In this document: positions 51,635 through 63,125 of the stretch, piece after piece
Position numbering within the stretch: the first letter of the stretch is position 1
Layout: each line of letters starts with the position of its first letter
NCBI GenBank assembly: GCA_032718475.1
Contig: JAUCBJ010001408.1
Span: 1-64,000, forward strand
DNA length: 64,000 bases
Reading direction: 5' to 3'
Source: Nemertoderma westbladi
Lineage: Eukaryota > Xenacoelomorpha > Nemertodermatida > Nemertodermatidae
Position numbers and translations under genes: made by a program
Notes under the pieces: generated by a model
Seen by the model: the letters and a program-made list of their open reading frames with translations, nothing else
Database searches by the model: none
Told to the model about the DNA's origin: nothing

Positions 51635-52622
51635 GTTGGTTGGAGCAGGTTAAGGCCGGATTTTCTAACCAAAACAATAAACAGTCACTTTACCAAATGA
51701 AGGAAAGGAGCAGGTTACAGAGGTTAGCCTTTCTAACCAAAACAATAAACGGTCACTTTACCAAATTAGGGAAAGGAGCAGGTTACAGAGGCGGGATTTT
51801 CTAATCAAAACAATAAACAATCTCTTAACTAATTGAAGGAAAGGAGCAGGTTACAGAGGCGGGATTTTCTAACCAAAACAATAAACGATCACTTAACTAA
51901 TTGAGGGAAAGGAGCAGGTTACAGAGGCGGGATTTTCTAACCAAAACAATAAACGATAACATTACCAATTGAGAGAAAGGAGCATGTTACAGAGGCGGGA
52001 TTTCCTAACCAAAACAATAAACGATCTCTTAACTAATTGAGGGAAAGGAGCAGGTTACAGAGGCGGGATTTTCTAACCAAAACAATAAACGATCACTTAA
52101 CTAATCGAGGGAAAGGAGCAGGTTACAGAGGCGGGAATTTCTAACCAAAACAATAAACGATCACTTAACTAATTGAGGGAAAGGAGCATGTTACAGAGGC
52201 GGGATTTTCTAATCAAAACAATAAACAATCTCTTAACTAATTGAAGGAAAGGAGCAGGTTACAGAGGCGGGATTTTCTAACCAAAACAATAAACGATCAC
52301 TTAACTAATTGAGGGAAAGGAGCAGGTTACAGAGGCGGGATTTTCTAACCAAAACAATAAACGATAACATTACCAATTGAGAGAAAGGAGAAGGTTACAG
52401 AGGCGGGATTTCCTAACCAAAACAATAAACGATCTCTTAACTAATTGAGGGAAAGGAGCAGGTTACAGAGGCGGGATTTTCTAACCAAAACAATAAACGA
52501 TCACTTAACTAATCGAGGGAAAGGAGCAGGTTACAGAGGCGGGAATTTCTAACCAAAACAATAAACGATCACTTAACTAATTGAGGGAAAGGAGCATGTT
52601 ACAGAGGCGGGATTTTCTAACC
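51635..52622. repeat. 68-bp tandem array with a 408-bp higher-order period
   Basis: About 14 copies of a unit with GAAAGGAGCAGGTTACAGAG and CTAACCAAAACAATAAACGA. Variant units recur exactly six units apart (for example at 51818/52226, 51956/52364 and 52132/52540), so a six-unit block was duplicated recently. Confidence 0.9.
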
Positions 52623-53778
52623 AACGGTAACGGTATCAAATGGAAACGGTAACGGGGTATAACATGTATAAGTAGTTTTTTCGAGTACGTATGAGTTTAT
52701 GAACTGATCTTTGCTGTTGGAAGTAGTGGTGCCGCTATCAGTAACACTACACAGACAGTAGTCATGATCTATTATAAAACTGATAAATTATGTATGTGAA
52801 ACTGAAAGGTATATCCACATTTTCCACAATCCAGTTTGGCCTATCAATTATTTAAAATTTATTAGCACAACCGGTCAGCCGGTAGGCCTACCAATACCGT
52901 ATTCTAATGGTAAGGCTACACAGTAGGCCTACAGCAGTACCGGTGCCGGTACCGGTACTAAAATACCTAAAATACCTGCTTAATACCTACATCTGTACAA
53001 ACAATACAGCAATAATACTGCAAAATAGTGCTCTATATACTAATACCGATACTGATAGCAACCTGGGAGAACAGCAGTAGAGAAACCGGTAGCATGGAAC
53101 CTAACGGTAAATTTCTGGAGGACATAAAAAGTAAAAAAAAAGGACATCATAAGTGATTTAAACGGATAAAAAAAATTATTGCGATAGAAAATGTTGAAAA
53201 ATCCACCACATATTACAATACTGTATTACAAGAAAACTGATATGAGTTGGGGTACAATTGGTGTGGGGACAACGGGACAACAAACGTGGACATGGGAATA
53301 AGACGTGGCCAGGGAAACAGACGTGGACACGGATATCTAACGCGACATGGGGAGACCAAATGGTGGTGACGGGGATAACCTATACGGACAACTAGACAAC
53401 TAAAAAGGACAACTGGACAACCAATATGGATATCCGGACACATCAGACTGGGGGAGGCCATAATAATAGCAAACCAGTCTGCAATACTGGGACAAAAACC
53501 AAAATAAATGTGAACTGAATAACTAACAGACAGTTTGTGAGACAGTCAAACAGCTGTTGGTTACAGTCATGTATGCGTTGTCACTCTCTCTAGGATGCTA
53601 ACCATTTAAATAAAATTTCTGTTTGTGGAATAATTCTGTGAGAAAACATTTTTTTTTGTTTTGATGAATAAATCTAACATCCTTAATAAAGGGTTTCTTT
53701 TTTCAAGTGAGCAAATCATTAAATGAATAATTCAGATAACAACGCTAAATGAATACTTTATGCATTAAATAAACTTAC
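52623..53778. other. FReD intron 1 (non-coding)
   Basis: AT-rich, with clustered ACCGGT sites at 52870-52960 and a GGACAAC/GTGGACA-rich stretch at about 53260-53440 that stays open by chance. No exon was recognised. Confidence 0.5.
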
Positions 53779-53835
53779 CTGGAGTAGGAAAAGAGCTGAC
53801 AGCAGAGAAAATAGTTTAAGACTTACGGGTAACAT
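53779..53835 (-). CDS. FReD gene exon 1: signal peptide
   Basis: ATG at 53835 gives the 19 residues MLPVSLKLFSLLSALFLLQ, a hydrophobic secretion signal, followed by CAG|GTAAGT in phase 0. The start is supported by a TATA box 86 bases upstream and by phase agreement with exon 2. The mature protein would be secreted: a short linker with cysteine, coiled coils, then FReD. Confidence 0.75.
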
Positions 53836-53920
53836 TTTTACAGTATTTTGTAAATAACTTTGTAACTAAAGTTATGATAATTTTCTGAGAGAGAATGGTT
53901 TTAATGCCTAAAACTCCTCC

Positions 53921-53928
53921 TATTTATA
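53921..53928 (-). promoter_or_regulatory. TATA box of the FReD gene
   Basis: GTATAAATAGG on the minus strand, 86 bases before the ATG. This predicts a transcription start near 53895 and a 5' UTR of about 60 bases. Confidence 0.65.
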
Positions 53929-54117
53929 CACTTTTGACAAAGGCAATTACTTATGCAATGAATAACGTCTCATAAAGGCAATCAAAGGCGGCAAGTATTA
54001 AGACCTTTATAGAATAATTATTAGTACCTTAGTATAGATACCACTGTGTGTTAGTTATCACTTTAAATTACATTCTTATGATTAACTGTCACAGAAAGAC
54101 TGCTGCCGACTGGCTAC

Positions 54118-54645
54118 CATTTACAGACAGACTGTGGGCGTCTGGATATACCAGTTAAAGGCAGACTGCTGGGGCCTGGCTACCACTTACAGGCAGACTG
54201 CTGGCGCCTGGCTACCAGTTACAGACAGAATCCTGGCACCTGGCTACCATGTTACAGGCAGACTGCTGGCGCCTGGCTACCAGATACAGACAAACTGCTG
54301 GCGCCTGGCTATCAGTTACAGACAGACTGCCGGCGTCTGGATATCAGTTACAGGCAGACTGCTAGCGCCTGGCTACCAGATCCAGACAGACTGCTGGCGC
54401 CTGGCTACCAGTTACAGACAGACTGCGGGCATCTGAATACCAGATAAGGCAGACTGCTAGCGCCTGCCTACCATAAGATACAGACAGACTGCTGGTGCCT
54501 GGCTACCAGTTACAGACAGAATGCGGGCGTCTGGATACCAGTTACAGGCAGACCTCTAGCGCCTGGCTACCAGATACAGGCAACTGCTAACGCCTGGCGA
54601 CCAGTTACAGACAGACTGCGGGTGCCTGGCGACCACTTACATACT
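54118..54645. repeat. ~31-bp minisatellite
   Basis: About 17 copies of CAGACTGCTGGCGCCTGG + CTACCAGTTACAGA with length variants of 30-34 bp. It lies just upstream of the FReD promoter. Confidence 0.85.
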
Positions 54646-54744
54646 GTACAGGTACGTCGCAGCGCAGTGGTTACATCGCGTTTCGGCAACTATCACGTTC
54701 GGCAAGAGTAGTAATTCGGCAATAAAGTTACGTTTCGGTAAAAC

Positions 54745-54860
54745 AGAGCACATTACACCAGTGTTGCGTGATCTTCATTGGCTGCCTATTCTGCGCCGTA
54801 TTGATAATAAATTTGCACTTTTGAAATATACAGTAAAGTGCGCCTTATACAGTAATATGG
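54745..54860 (+). mobile_element. LINE (L2/CR1-like) RT tail fragment
   Basis: The plus-strand frame reads EHITPVLRDLHWLPILRRID then NKFALLKYTVKCAL. The PVLxxLHWLPVxxRIxFK block is diagnostic of the C-terminal part of L2/CR1/Jockey-type LINE RTs. Only about 35 residues remain. Confidence 0.75.
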
Positions 54861-54865
54861 GTCCT

Positions 54866-55290
54866 GCGTGCACCTGTAGAACAATAGAATCGAAAAAAAG
54901 TAAAAAGCCCACCACCCTAATTATTTCAGGATTCCAATATTGGTTTGAATAATTGGTTTAGGTTGGGAATAACAGTTTGGACCCATTTGATCACATCCGA
55001 TGCATGCAGGAAGTTCTTTCTTTGAGTCATTGATCTTTCTTCAATGTGTTATATTGTTATATATCTCATTATGGTGCATCGCGACGGCTCAAAATTTAAC
55101 CCTCTTGGGATCCGTGAAGATATAGACGAAATTTAAATAATTTTTTTTTGCCTTACTTTTTTACCATTTAGCAACTTTTGTGCACCTGTAGAACAATAGA
55201 ATCGGAAAAAAAGTAAAAAGCCCACCACCCTAATTATTTCAGGATTCCAATAATGGTTTGAATAATTGGTTTAGGTTGGGAATAACAGTT
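54866..55290. repeat. Direct repeat of ~112 bp, 315 bp apart
   Basis: GTGCACCTGTAGAACAATAG through GTTTAGGTTGGGAATAACAG occurs at about 54866-54975 and 55181-55290 with few differences. It probably marks the ends or a tandem copy of the LINE 3' region. Confidence 0.8.
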
Positions 55291-55789
55291 GTTCTCTGAC
55301 ATTTCATATTTCGTTAAGGACCATTTTGGTTGCCGTATTTTTGGCCGCTTTTTTTGCTACGTTTTCCCCGCGTTTTTGCCACGTTTTTTCCATTGCTTGA
55401 CTTTAACACAATTCATAAAATAGTGTATTCTAGAATACAGAGGTAGTACGTTGAAACAACAGGACAAGGAAACAACAGGTCTAACATTATAATTTTAAAT
55501 AATTGTTAATTCCTGTATTCTATATATTCTCATATATTCAATATTATATATTATCATATATTCTATATTATTCATATATTCTCATATATTATATTCCTTA
55601 TAGATTCTCATATATTCTTTATATATTCTCATATATTCTTATATTTTTTAAATAGATTATGTTGTCGTACTGATAATGTTTTTGGCAGTTTGGAAAACAA
55701 TATATTTTTTTGAGTGTATAAACCGGGGTTTAAGGAAACATCCAACCCACACTTTATAAGGTAAAACTTCCCTTCTTTGTCGCAGACGC
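55291..55789. other. AT-rich spacer
   Basis: Repeated TATATTCTCATATATTC words at 55515-55640 form a degenerate simple repeat. No gene. Confidence 0.5.
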
Positions 55790-56010
55790 CTGTTGGATTT
55801 ACAGGCGAAAGGAAAAGAGCTGAGAGCAGAGAGCTTATGCATTCAATAAAGTATCATAAAGGCAATCAAAGGCGGCAAGTATTAAGACCTTTATAGAACA
55901 ATTATTAGTAACTAACCTTAGTATAGATACCATTGTATGTTAATTATTACTTTAAATTACATTCTCATGATTAAATGTCACATAAAGACTGCTGCCGCCT
56001 GGCTTCCAGT
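55790..56010 (-). pseudogene. Relic of a duplicated FReD promoter/exon 1
   Basis: The minus strand carries AAGCTCTCTGCTCTCAGCTC + TTTTCCT, which matches the FReD signal-peptide exon with a deletion. The stretch 55850-56010 matches 53960-54120. No GTAAGT donor is preserved. It shows that the FReD 5' region was duplicated and decayed. Confidence 0.55.
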
Positions 56011-56013
56011 TAC

Positions 56014-56402
56014 ATACACGTTCGTGGGGCCTTCGCGCAGCACGAGGCCCAGTTATGAGATACAAATTAAAATTGAGCGACTGTATCACAAAATCAGGTT
56101 TTGAGAAATTTACCCACACCACCAATCAATCAAAGAAAGGGGACAGTACGTGTTCACCCCTTTTAATCTCCCCCCCCCCCCACCCCCCACCCTTCCCAAC
56201 CACCAATACATAACCGCGACATCTACCACCCACGGAAGGGTAGCACGAACTTATTTCCAATCGCACGTTCAATATGCAAAGCCAGGTGGTTTATAGGAAT
56301 ATAATAAAAGCAGTACTCGTTTTCATTATAAGCCTCGTTGCGTTCGTCCTGTTTTGTATTTAAATATATTTCTTAAACGCAGGCTAGGACGATCTTTATA
56401 AT
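56014..56402. repeat. Dispersed repeat family R1, left-end fragment
   Basis: Starts CGTTCGTGGGGCCTTCGCGC and follows 10178-10570, ending where the HINE-like hairpin begins. Confidence 0.8.
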
Positions 56403-56407
56403 AATAA

Positions 56408-56443
56408 CTAGAAAGCCCGTGGCCTTCGGCCACGGCTTTCTAG
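56408..56443. repeat. Terminal hairpin, copy 1
   Basis: CTAGAAAGCCCGTGGCC folds on GGCCACGGCTTTCTAG. Related hairpins are at 58136 and 60337. Confidence 0.8.
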
Positions 56444-58135
56444 TTCACAAGCTTCTATACAATCAATCAATCAATGGACAATATCAAACATAAATAAATA
56501 AATTAATTAACTTAACAAAACTTTACATAAGACTAAGAGACTGATCCCGTTTTAGTTGCAGCTACATACAATAATAAACATAGGCTTTATGTTGTAGTAG
56601 ATACTGTACCTTCCAAGTAACACCTCCAATGGATTACAAATAATAAAATGGGAAAAGGTTTTAACTGTGTGTGATATTTTCCCCTTAGTGGAAAACTGCA
56701 TAACTGCAGAGTAGAGGTTAGCGTCCTCGCAAACATAACCTATAGTGCAGTAGGTCACTGCAGCAACTCTATCGTATTAAAATGGAAGGTTTTAATTTCA
56801 GACATTTCGCCCCCTAGTGGCAGACTGCATAATTCTGCACTGGTTAGCGTTCTCCTCAAACACGAAGACTATGGTGTAGTAGTCCTCTGCCAAGTGCTAA
56901 GTATCAGCAAAAAAGCATTCATAAACAACAAAATTGTAGGTTTCCTCTTTTAGACATTTCATCCCCTAATAGCGGTTGACTGGGGAACTGTAGACGATTC
57001 TGTGACTCCGTAAAGATACAGCCTATGGTGTAGTAGATAGCTACCAAAGCATTAAAAACAACCAAATGAGATCAGGTTTTCACTATCGGACAATTCGCCC
57101 TCTAGCGGCGGACGGTGGAACTTCAGACGGCTCTGAGTATTACTTTGCAACGAGTATGGGCGAGACCTTTCTAACAAGCTATATAATAACATAATAGCTA
57201 TATAACTAACAAAACAATAAACTAACACAATAGAACAGGTTCCAGTTTTATTTTTGAGAGTAATCAGCTGTTATTTGCGTCGAATTTCCCCTGGAGAGGG
57301 ATGAATTTTTATTGCCCCTATCTGAGCCGATGATAAACATACATCCAGACCAGACAGATAATAATTGATATTTATATTTATTAGTTTTTAAATGCATGTA
57401 TAATATTAGATAAAATAATAATACAGTAAGCAGGCCTACAGAAATAATCACTTTTAATATTCAGAACAGTAAAATAATAAAAAAAATATAATGTTATAAA
57501 CCTCTCTTTCCACACAGCCATTATTGATTGAGAAAGCAGAATTAGTCTTGGACAGTTCGCAACAAACAACCTACCCCAATCAACACTCCAGCCTGGCTTG
57601 CTACTTACCTGTGCCCAGCTAGCTGCGAGTTCAATAATTACCTTAACGTTGCTATGATACAGAAAAAAATCCTTCCCTATTCACTACAGCACTAAGAATA
57701 GGCCAATTCGATCGTGCTTGGCGAATATGACATATTTATACACTGTTTGATTTTTAATCAATAAATAATCATACATATTTATATTAAACACTCGAATAAA
57801 CTAAATACTTTGTGAGAATGGGACACGGCGAATCTACTCATGTTAATTTTATACCAGATGGGATAAATGTTAGCCCTCTAAATAATTAATTACCGATAGA
57901 AGAACCGAAATAATTCGATAAATTTCGCCCGAACGAACACAAAATTCGCATTCACGCAAGCAAACGCGTAAAATAAGACTCGAGATAGCGACAGTGCACG
58001 TGCTCGTGACGAGAGCTTTCGTTCGATGTATCGCGAGCTCAGATTGGTGCTTGTGTGTAGAAACGTATAGCTTGGACAGACAAACAAACAAACAGACAGA
58101 CAGACAGACAGACACATGATATTTATATATATAGA
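56444..58135. mobile_element. HINE/pearl-like unit 1
   Basis: It has diverged ~145-bp cores with CCCTCTAGCGGC-type text, an interior block (57490-58130) shared with 16741-17424, a CAGA microsatellite and a TTTATATATATAGA end next to the following hairpin. No coding frame. Confidence 0.6.
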
Positions 58136-60336
58136 CTAGAAAGCCTGTGGCCCTTCGGGCCACAGCTTTCTAGTGCACGTGCAGATGATATATGAATATG
58201 TGTGGGAGATTGGAGAACTGCATACGGAACAGACACCATCATTAAATAAAACACCACCCCCATAAGAGATAACTGTCAAGTTTCAACTTTAGTCAGATTG
58301 TAAATAACAACATTGGTGTAGATGTTCACATTCAGACTTCTACAGTAGCGGTAGACTGAAGAACTGTAGACGACTCTGGGACTCAGTAAAGATACAGAAT
58401 ATGCTGTAGTAGATTCCTGCCAAGTTTCAGCTCAAAGGGATTAAAAACAACCAATTGGGATGAGGTGTTCACTATCAGACAATTCGCCCTCTAGCGGCAG
58501 ATAGGGGAACTGTATACAACTCTGCGACTCAGTAAAGGTAGAGCCTATGCTGTAGTAGATGCCTACCAATTTTCAGTCTAAACCGTTTGTAAATAACAAA
58601 GTTGGAGAAGATGTTAACTTTCAGACATTTCACCCTCTAGCGGTAGACTGGGGAAGTGTATAGGACTCTGCAACTCCGTAAAGATAGAGCCTAGGACGTA
58701 GTAGATACCTGCCAAGTTTCAGCTCAAAAGGATTAAAAAGAACCAAATGGGATGAGGTTTTCACTATCAGACAATTCGCCCTCTTGCGGCTGACTGTGGA
58801 ACTGTAGACGACTCTACTACACCGCAAAGATATAGCCTATGCTATAGTAGATGCCTACCAAGTTTCAGTCTAAAAGGATTGTAAATAACAAAGTTGGAGA
58901 AGATGTTAACTTGCAGACATTTCGCCCTCTAGCGGTAGACTGGGAAATTGTAGACGATTCTGCGACTCAGTAAAGATACAGCCTATGCTGTAGTAGATGC
59001 CTACCAAGTTTCAGTCAAAACGGATTGTAAATAATAAAGTTGGAGAAGATGTTAACTCTCAGACATTTAGCCCTCTAGCGGTAGACTGGGGAACTGTAGA
59101 CAAATCAGTGACTCTGGAAATATACAGCCTATGCTGCAGTATATAGCTACCAAGTTTCAGCTCAAAAGCATTAAAATAACAAAGTTGGAGAAGATGTTAA
59201 CTTGCAGACATTTCGCCCTCTAGCGGTAGACTGGGAAATTGTAGACGACTCTGCGACTCAGTAAAGATTCAGCCTATGCTGTAGTAGATGCCTACCAAGT
59301 TTCAGTCAAAACGGATTGTAAATAATAAAGTTGGAGAAGATGTTAACTCTCAGACATTTAGCCCTCTAACGGTAGACTGGGGAACTGTAGACAACCCAGT
59401 GACTCCGGAAATATACAGCCTATGCTGCAGTATATAGCTACCACGTTTCAGCTCAAAAGCATTAAAAACAACCCTATAAGATCAGGTTTTCACTATCGGA
59501 TAATTCGCCCTCTAGCGGCAGACGGTGGAACTTCAGACGGCTCTGAGTATTATGTTGCAACGAGTTAGGGCGAGACCTATCTAACGAGCTATAGTAAGCG
59601 AGATTTCATCGAGATTAGATGTATAATATTAGATAAAATAATAATACAGTAAGTATAGGCCTACAGAAATAATTATTTTACTTTTAATATTCATAACAGT
59701 AAAACAAAAATGTTATAAACCTCTCCTTCCATGCAGCCATTGATTGAGAAAGCAGAATTACTCTGAGCAATTCGCAACAGACAACCCAAACCCACCCCAA
59801 TCAACACTCCAGCCTGCTTGCTCCTTATCTGTGCCCAGCCAGCTAGCTGCGAGTTCAATAATTACCTTAACGTTGCTATGATACAGAAAACAATCCTTCC
59901 CTATTCAATAACTATAGGCCAATTCGATCCTGCTTGGCAAATATGACATATTTATACACTATTTGATTTTTAATCAATAAATAATCATACATATTTATAT
60001 TAAACACTCGAATAAAATAAAAACTTTGTGAGAATGGGACACGGCGAATCTACCCATGTTAATTTTATACCAGATGGGATAAATGTTAGCCCTCTAAATC
60101 ATTAATTACCGATAGAAGAACCGAAATAATTCGATAAATTTCGCCCGAAAATCACGAAAATCGCCCTCTAGCGGCAGACGGGCGAACTTCAGACGGCTCT
60201 GAGTATTACGTTGCAACGAGTTAGGACGAGACCTTTCTAACGAGATATAGCAAGCGAGATTTCATCGAGATGGGTTCGATTGTATAGCCGATGACAAACA
60301 CACAGACAGACAGACAATCGATATTTATATACTAGA
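58136..60336. mobile_element. HINE/pearl-like unit 2, ~2.2 kb, hairpin to hairpin
   Basis: It starts with the hairpin CTAGAAAGCCTGTGGCCC../GGGCCACAGCTTTCTAG and a 120-bp leader repeated at 60375. About nine tandem ~145-bp cores (58350-59560) follow, each with TCTAGCGGTAGACTGGGGAA and CTACCAAGTTTCAG. Then comes the conserved block and a CAGA microsatellite. Period to the next unit: 2201 bp. Confidence 0.7.
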
Positions 60337-61095
60337 CTAGAAAGCCTGTGGCCCTTCGGGCCACAGCTTTCTAGTGCACGTGCAGATGATATATGAATAT
60401 GTGTGGGAGATTGGAGAACTGCATACGGAACAGACACCATCATTAAATAAAACACCACCCCCATAAGAGATAACTGTCAAGTTTCAACTTTAGGCAGATT
60501 GTAAATAACAAAATTTCCAGAAAATGATCACTTTCAGATCCACCCTCTACCTGCGGACTGGTGAAATGCAGACGGCGCTGCAGTTTGGTAAAGATGGGGT
60601 TTATGGTGAAGTAAAATGCCTGCCTTTCAAGTTTCAGCTTAAACAGATTGTAAATAACAAAATGGGTGTAGATGTTTACATTCAGACATTTCACCCTCTA
60701 GCGGTAGACTGAAGAACTGTAGACGACTCTGGGGCTCCGTAAAGATACAGAATATGCTGTAGTAGATTCCTGCCAAGTTCCAGCTCAATAGGATTAAAAA
60801 GAACCAAATGGGATGAGGTGTTCACTATCAGATATTTCGCCCTCTAGCGGCAGATGGGGGGACTGTATACAACTCTGCGACTCCGTAAAGGTACAGCCTA
60901 TGCTGTAGTAGATGCCTACCAAGTTTCAGTCTAAACCGTTTGTAAATAACAAAGTTGTAGAAGATGTTAACTTTCAGACATTTCACCCTCTAGTGGTAGA
61001 CTGGGGAAGTGAATAGGATTCTGCAACCCCGTAAAGATACAGCCTATGATGTAGTAGATACCAACCAAGTTTCAGCTCAAAATGATTAAAAAGAA
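60337..61095. mobile_element. HINE/pearl-like unit 3, truncated
   Basis: Same hairpin (60337-60374), leader and about four ~145-bp cores, then the match ends near 61095. Confidence 0.65.
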
Positions 61096-61854
61096 CATAA
61101 GTCACAATCGTTTATCTGTAACCTTTCTCTCTTACCTTCGGTATATCAAGAATATTGGGTTTCGGGGTTGTTTCTCGTTATTCCAAATATAATAATTCAT
61201 CCACAAATATAATGAATAACCGACAGCAAATAGCAGTATAAAACAACAACTGAACACTGATTGTTATGAGTTTGCAATGTTTCAGCAGTCAGTAGTATGC
61301 CGTGTGTTTGGTATGGTTAGGTGCGTTTTGCCAGTTAAAAGATATATGTCCTTATAATTAAACCTACTAGTGTTGAGCTAAAAAGCAGAAAAGCACAAAA
61401 CACTATAAAGCCGTTCTTTCGTGGCTTTGAAAAACTCGTGACTACGAGAATACCAACTACACTTATTCCACGAAGCTCCCGTTCAACACAGAGGATGAGC
61501 AGTGAGATAGGAAAATTTCAGTTCAGTAGCTCAGGATTGGTTAAAATCCAGGATAACTCAAATTCTATTGGGAGATACAAAACAGGGCTATGACGCAACC
61601 CTCTTAGGCTAGTTGGACGATTAAACAGAGCCCAGATACCTGCATACCGCAAATCAGCCAATAAGCTGGTAGCTTACACTATTTTAACTATAGATCCCCT
61701 TTTGAGTATTTCTAGCGACAGGGGGGGAACTGGTTGGCAAGGCAAACGAATCAGTTATCCCACAAAAGCTTTTACACCGCTCCCAGAAAATGGGATTTAA
61801 GTCTATAAAATATACAAAATCACAGTTTCTAAAATATAAAAATACTCTAAACAG
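61096..61854. other. Non-coding spacer
   Basis: No gene or clear repeat recognised; it lies past the stop codon of the minus-strand gene that ends at 61855. Confidence 0.4.
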
Positions 61855-62146
61855 TTAGTCTTTCTTGCGTGGACGGCGTTTACGCAGTTTCTTGAGGCTA
61901 GCGAGAGTCCTTTTCTCTTTGGGGCGAGCCACTTTATGAGGAGGGCTGTAGCTCCTAGGCGAAGGGTGCAATATGATTGCATTAGAAGGTTTGGGTTTAC
62001 GGTCGGTGTCTCGTCCATTTCGATATGCTTCTCCTCGAGCTGATTTTCCTCCGCTTGTCATGGGATACGTTCGTACAAAACTCTCGCAAAGAATAGGGTT
62101 TTCTAAGCTTGATATCTTCTTAGAGATTCGAGATTTCTCAATCGAA
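61855..62146 (-). CDS. Last exon of an unrecognised gene, basic C-terminus
   Basis: On the minus strand an acceptor (CCTTATCTCAG) opens a 292-base exon (one base plus 97 codons, stop included): SSIEKSRISKKISSLENP, FVRTYPMTSGGKSARG and a very basic end KKLRKRRPRKKD. An internal ATG at 62061 exists, but upstream codons are equally coding-like. I do not recognise the protein. The lysine/arginine-rich tail could be a nuclear-localisation or nucleic-acid-binding segment. It probably belongs with the exon at 62979-63125. Confidence 0.45.
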
Positions 62147-62978
62147 CTGAGATAAGGCCAATTCGTTTATCGATTGGACTTACTGTTATAACTTACGTTT
62201 ATCTGAACAAACGCAGATTTCTTTTTTGATCTTTATAGAATAGCGTTTAACTTGTTTCGTACAACGCTCTCCTTCACCTTGATGAAGGGTTGTATCGCGT
62301 TAAACGGGACGACCATACGGTTGGATAGTGATATTAGGTGTCCGCGTCATAATCCGGCTAGGTAAGATGGGCGGCTAGGTAGAAATCACTGTCGGAGTGT
62401 TACCGATTAATTGTTAGGGTAGCACTAGATCTTTGAACAGTGAATACAGTCCGCGAGGATCCGCGACACCACCAGGATCGCAGGTCTGAGGTCCAACTGA
62501 GGAATGAGGAGGTTTGACCGAGTATTCCGGGACTTTGATCGTAGGTTTACTCCAGGATCGTTAGAGCCGAGTGAGCATAGGTGATACGTCAAACAAGTTT
62601 CGCTCGAAACTCGAGTAAATATAACGAACACAACTGTGTTTAACACAACGTTTCTGTGGATGTTTATGTCTTTCCGTTTATTGGCTGGGTCTAGGGCATT
62701 TACCGTAATAATACCAAAGACGCACGTCTGGTAGGGGAAACGCGGGTGATATTTATTTGTTGTTACAATGCTTCTGTCAAGAATTCCAAATATACGTTGG
62801 AGTTACCGCGTTTATTTGTTTCTTTAGTGTCTTTTCTTTCGAGTCGATTTCGAATAGAAATTTCGCATTCGAATTTCAGTTTATGGTTCCGACTCCGCTG
62901 GGCAGGATATATAGTCGACATAGTCCGTATTATGTAAATCGATAGGATGACCAATAGTTAAGAAGACCATATACGTAC
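62147..62978 (-). other. Probable intron(s), possibly with one more exon
   Basis: About 62410-62590 is open in all three minus frames (for example VKPPHSSVGPQTCDPGGVAD in one) and ends near a GTAACAC donor-like site. It may be a middle exon, but frame and acceptor are undecided. Confidence 0.3.
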
Positions 62979-63125
62979 CATTACGCTGCGTATATCGAGC
63001 GGCGAATTTTCTATAGTCCAACTCGCGCGCGAGCTGCTCTTGGGACATTGGCGGTTCGATATAACGACCATCGTCCTCCGTAGCAGTTGGACTAACGTCG
63101 CCGCGTATTAAGCTATCAACAAACG
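62979..63125 (-). CDS. Internal exon of an unrecognised gene
   Basis: Acceptor CTACTTTTACAAG and donor AATG|GTACGT bound 147 bases encoding FVDSLIRGDVSPTATEDDG, then PPMSQEQLARELDYRKFAAR. The balanced composition and splice signals make a real exon likely. No domain recognised. Confidence 0.45.

Noticed and set aside
53213-53461. 82-residue minus-strand ORF
   Set aside because: Derives from a GGACAAC/GTGGACA-rich simple stretch in the FReD intron; no coding signals.
54134-54436. 100-residue ORF in the 31-bp minisatellite
   Set aside because: Low-complexity translation of the tandem repeat only.
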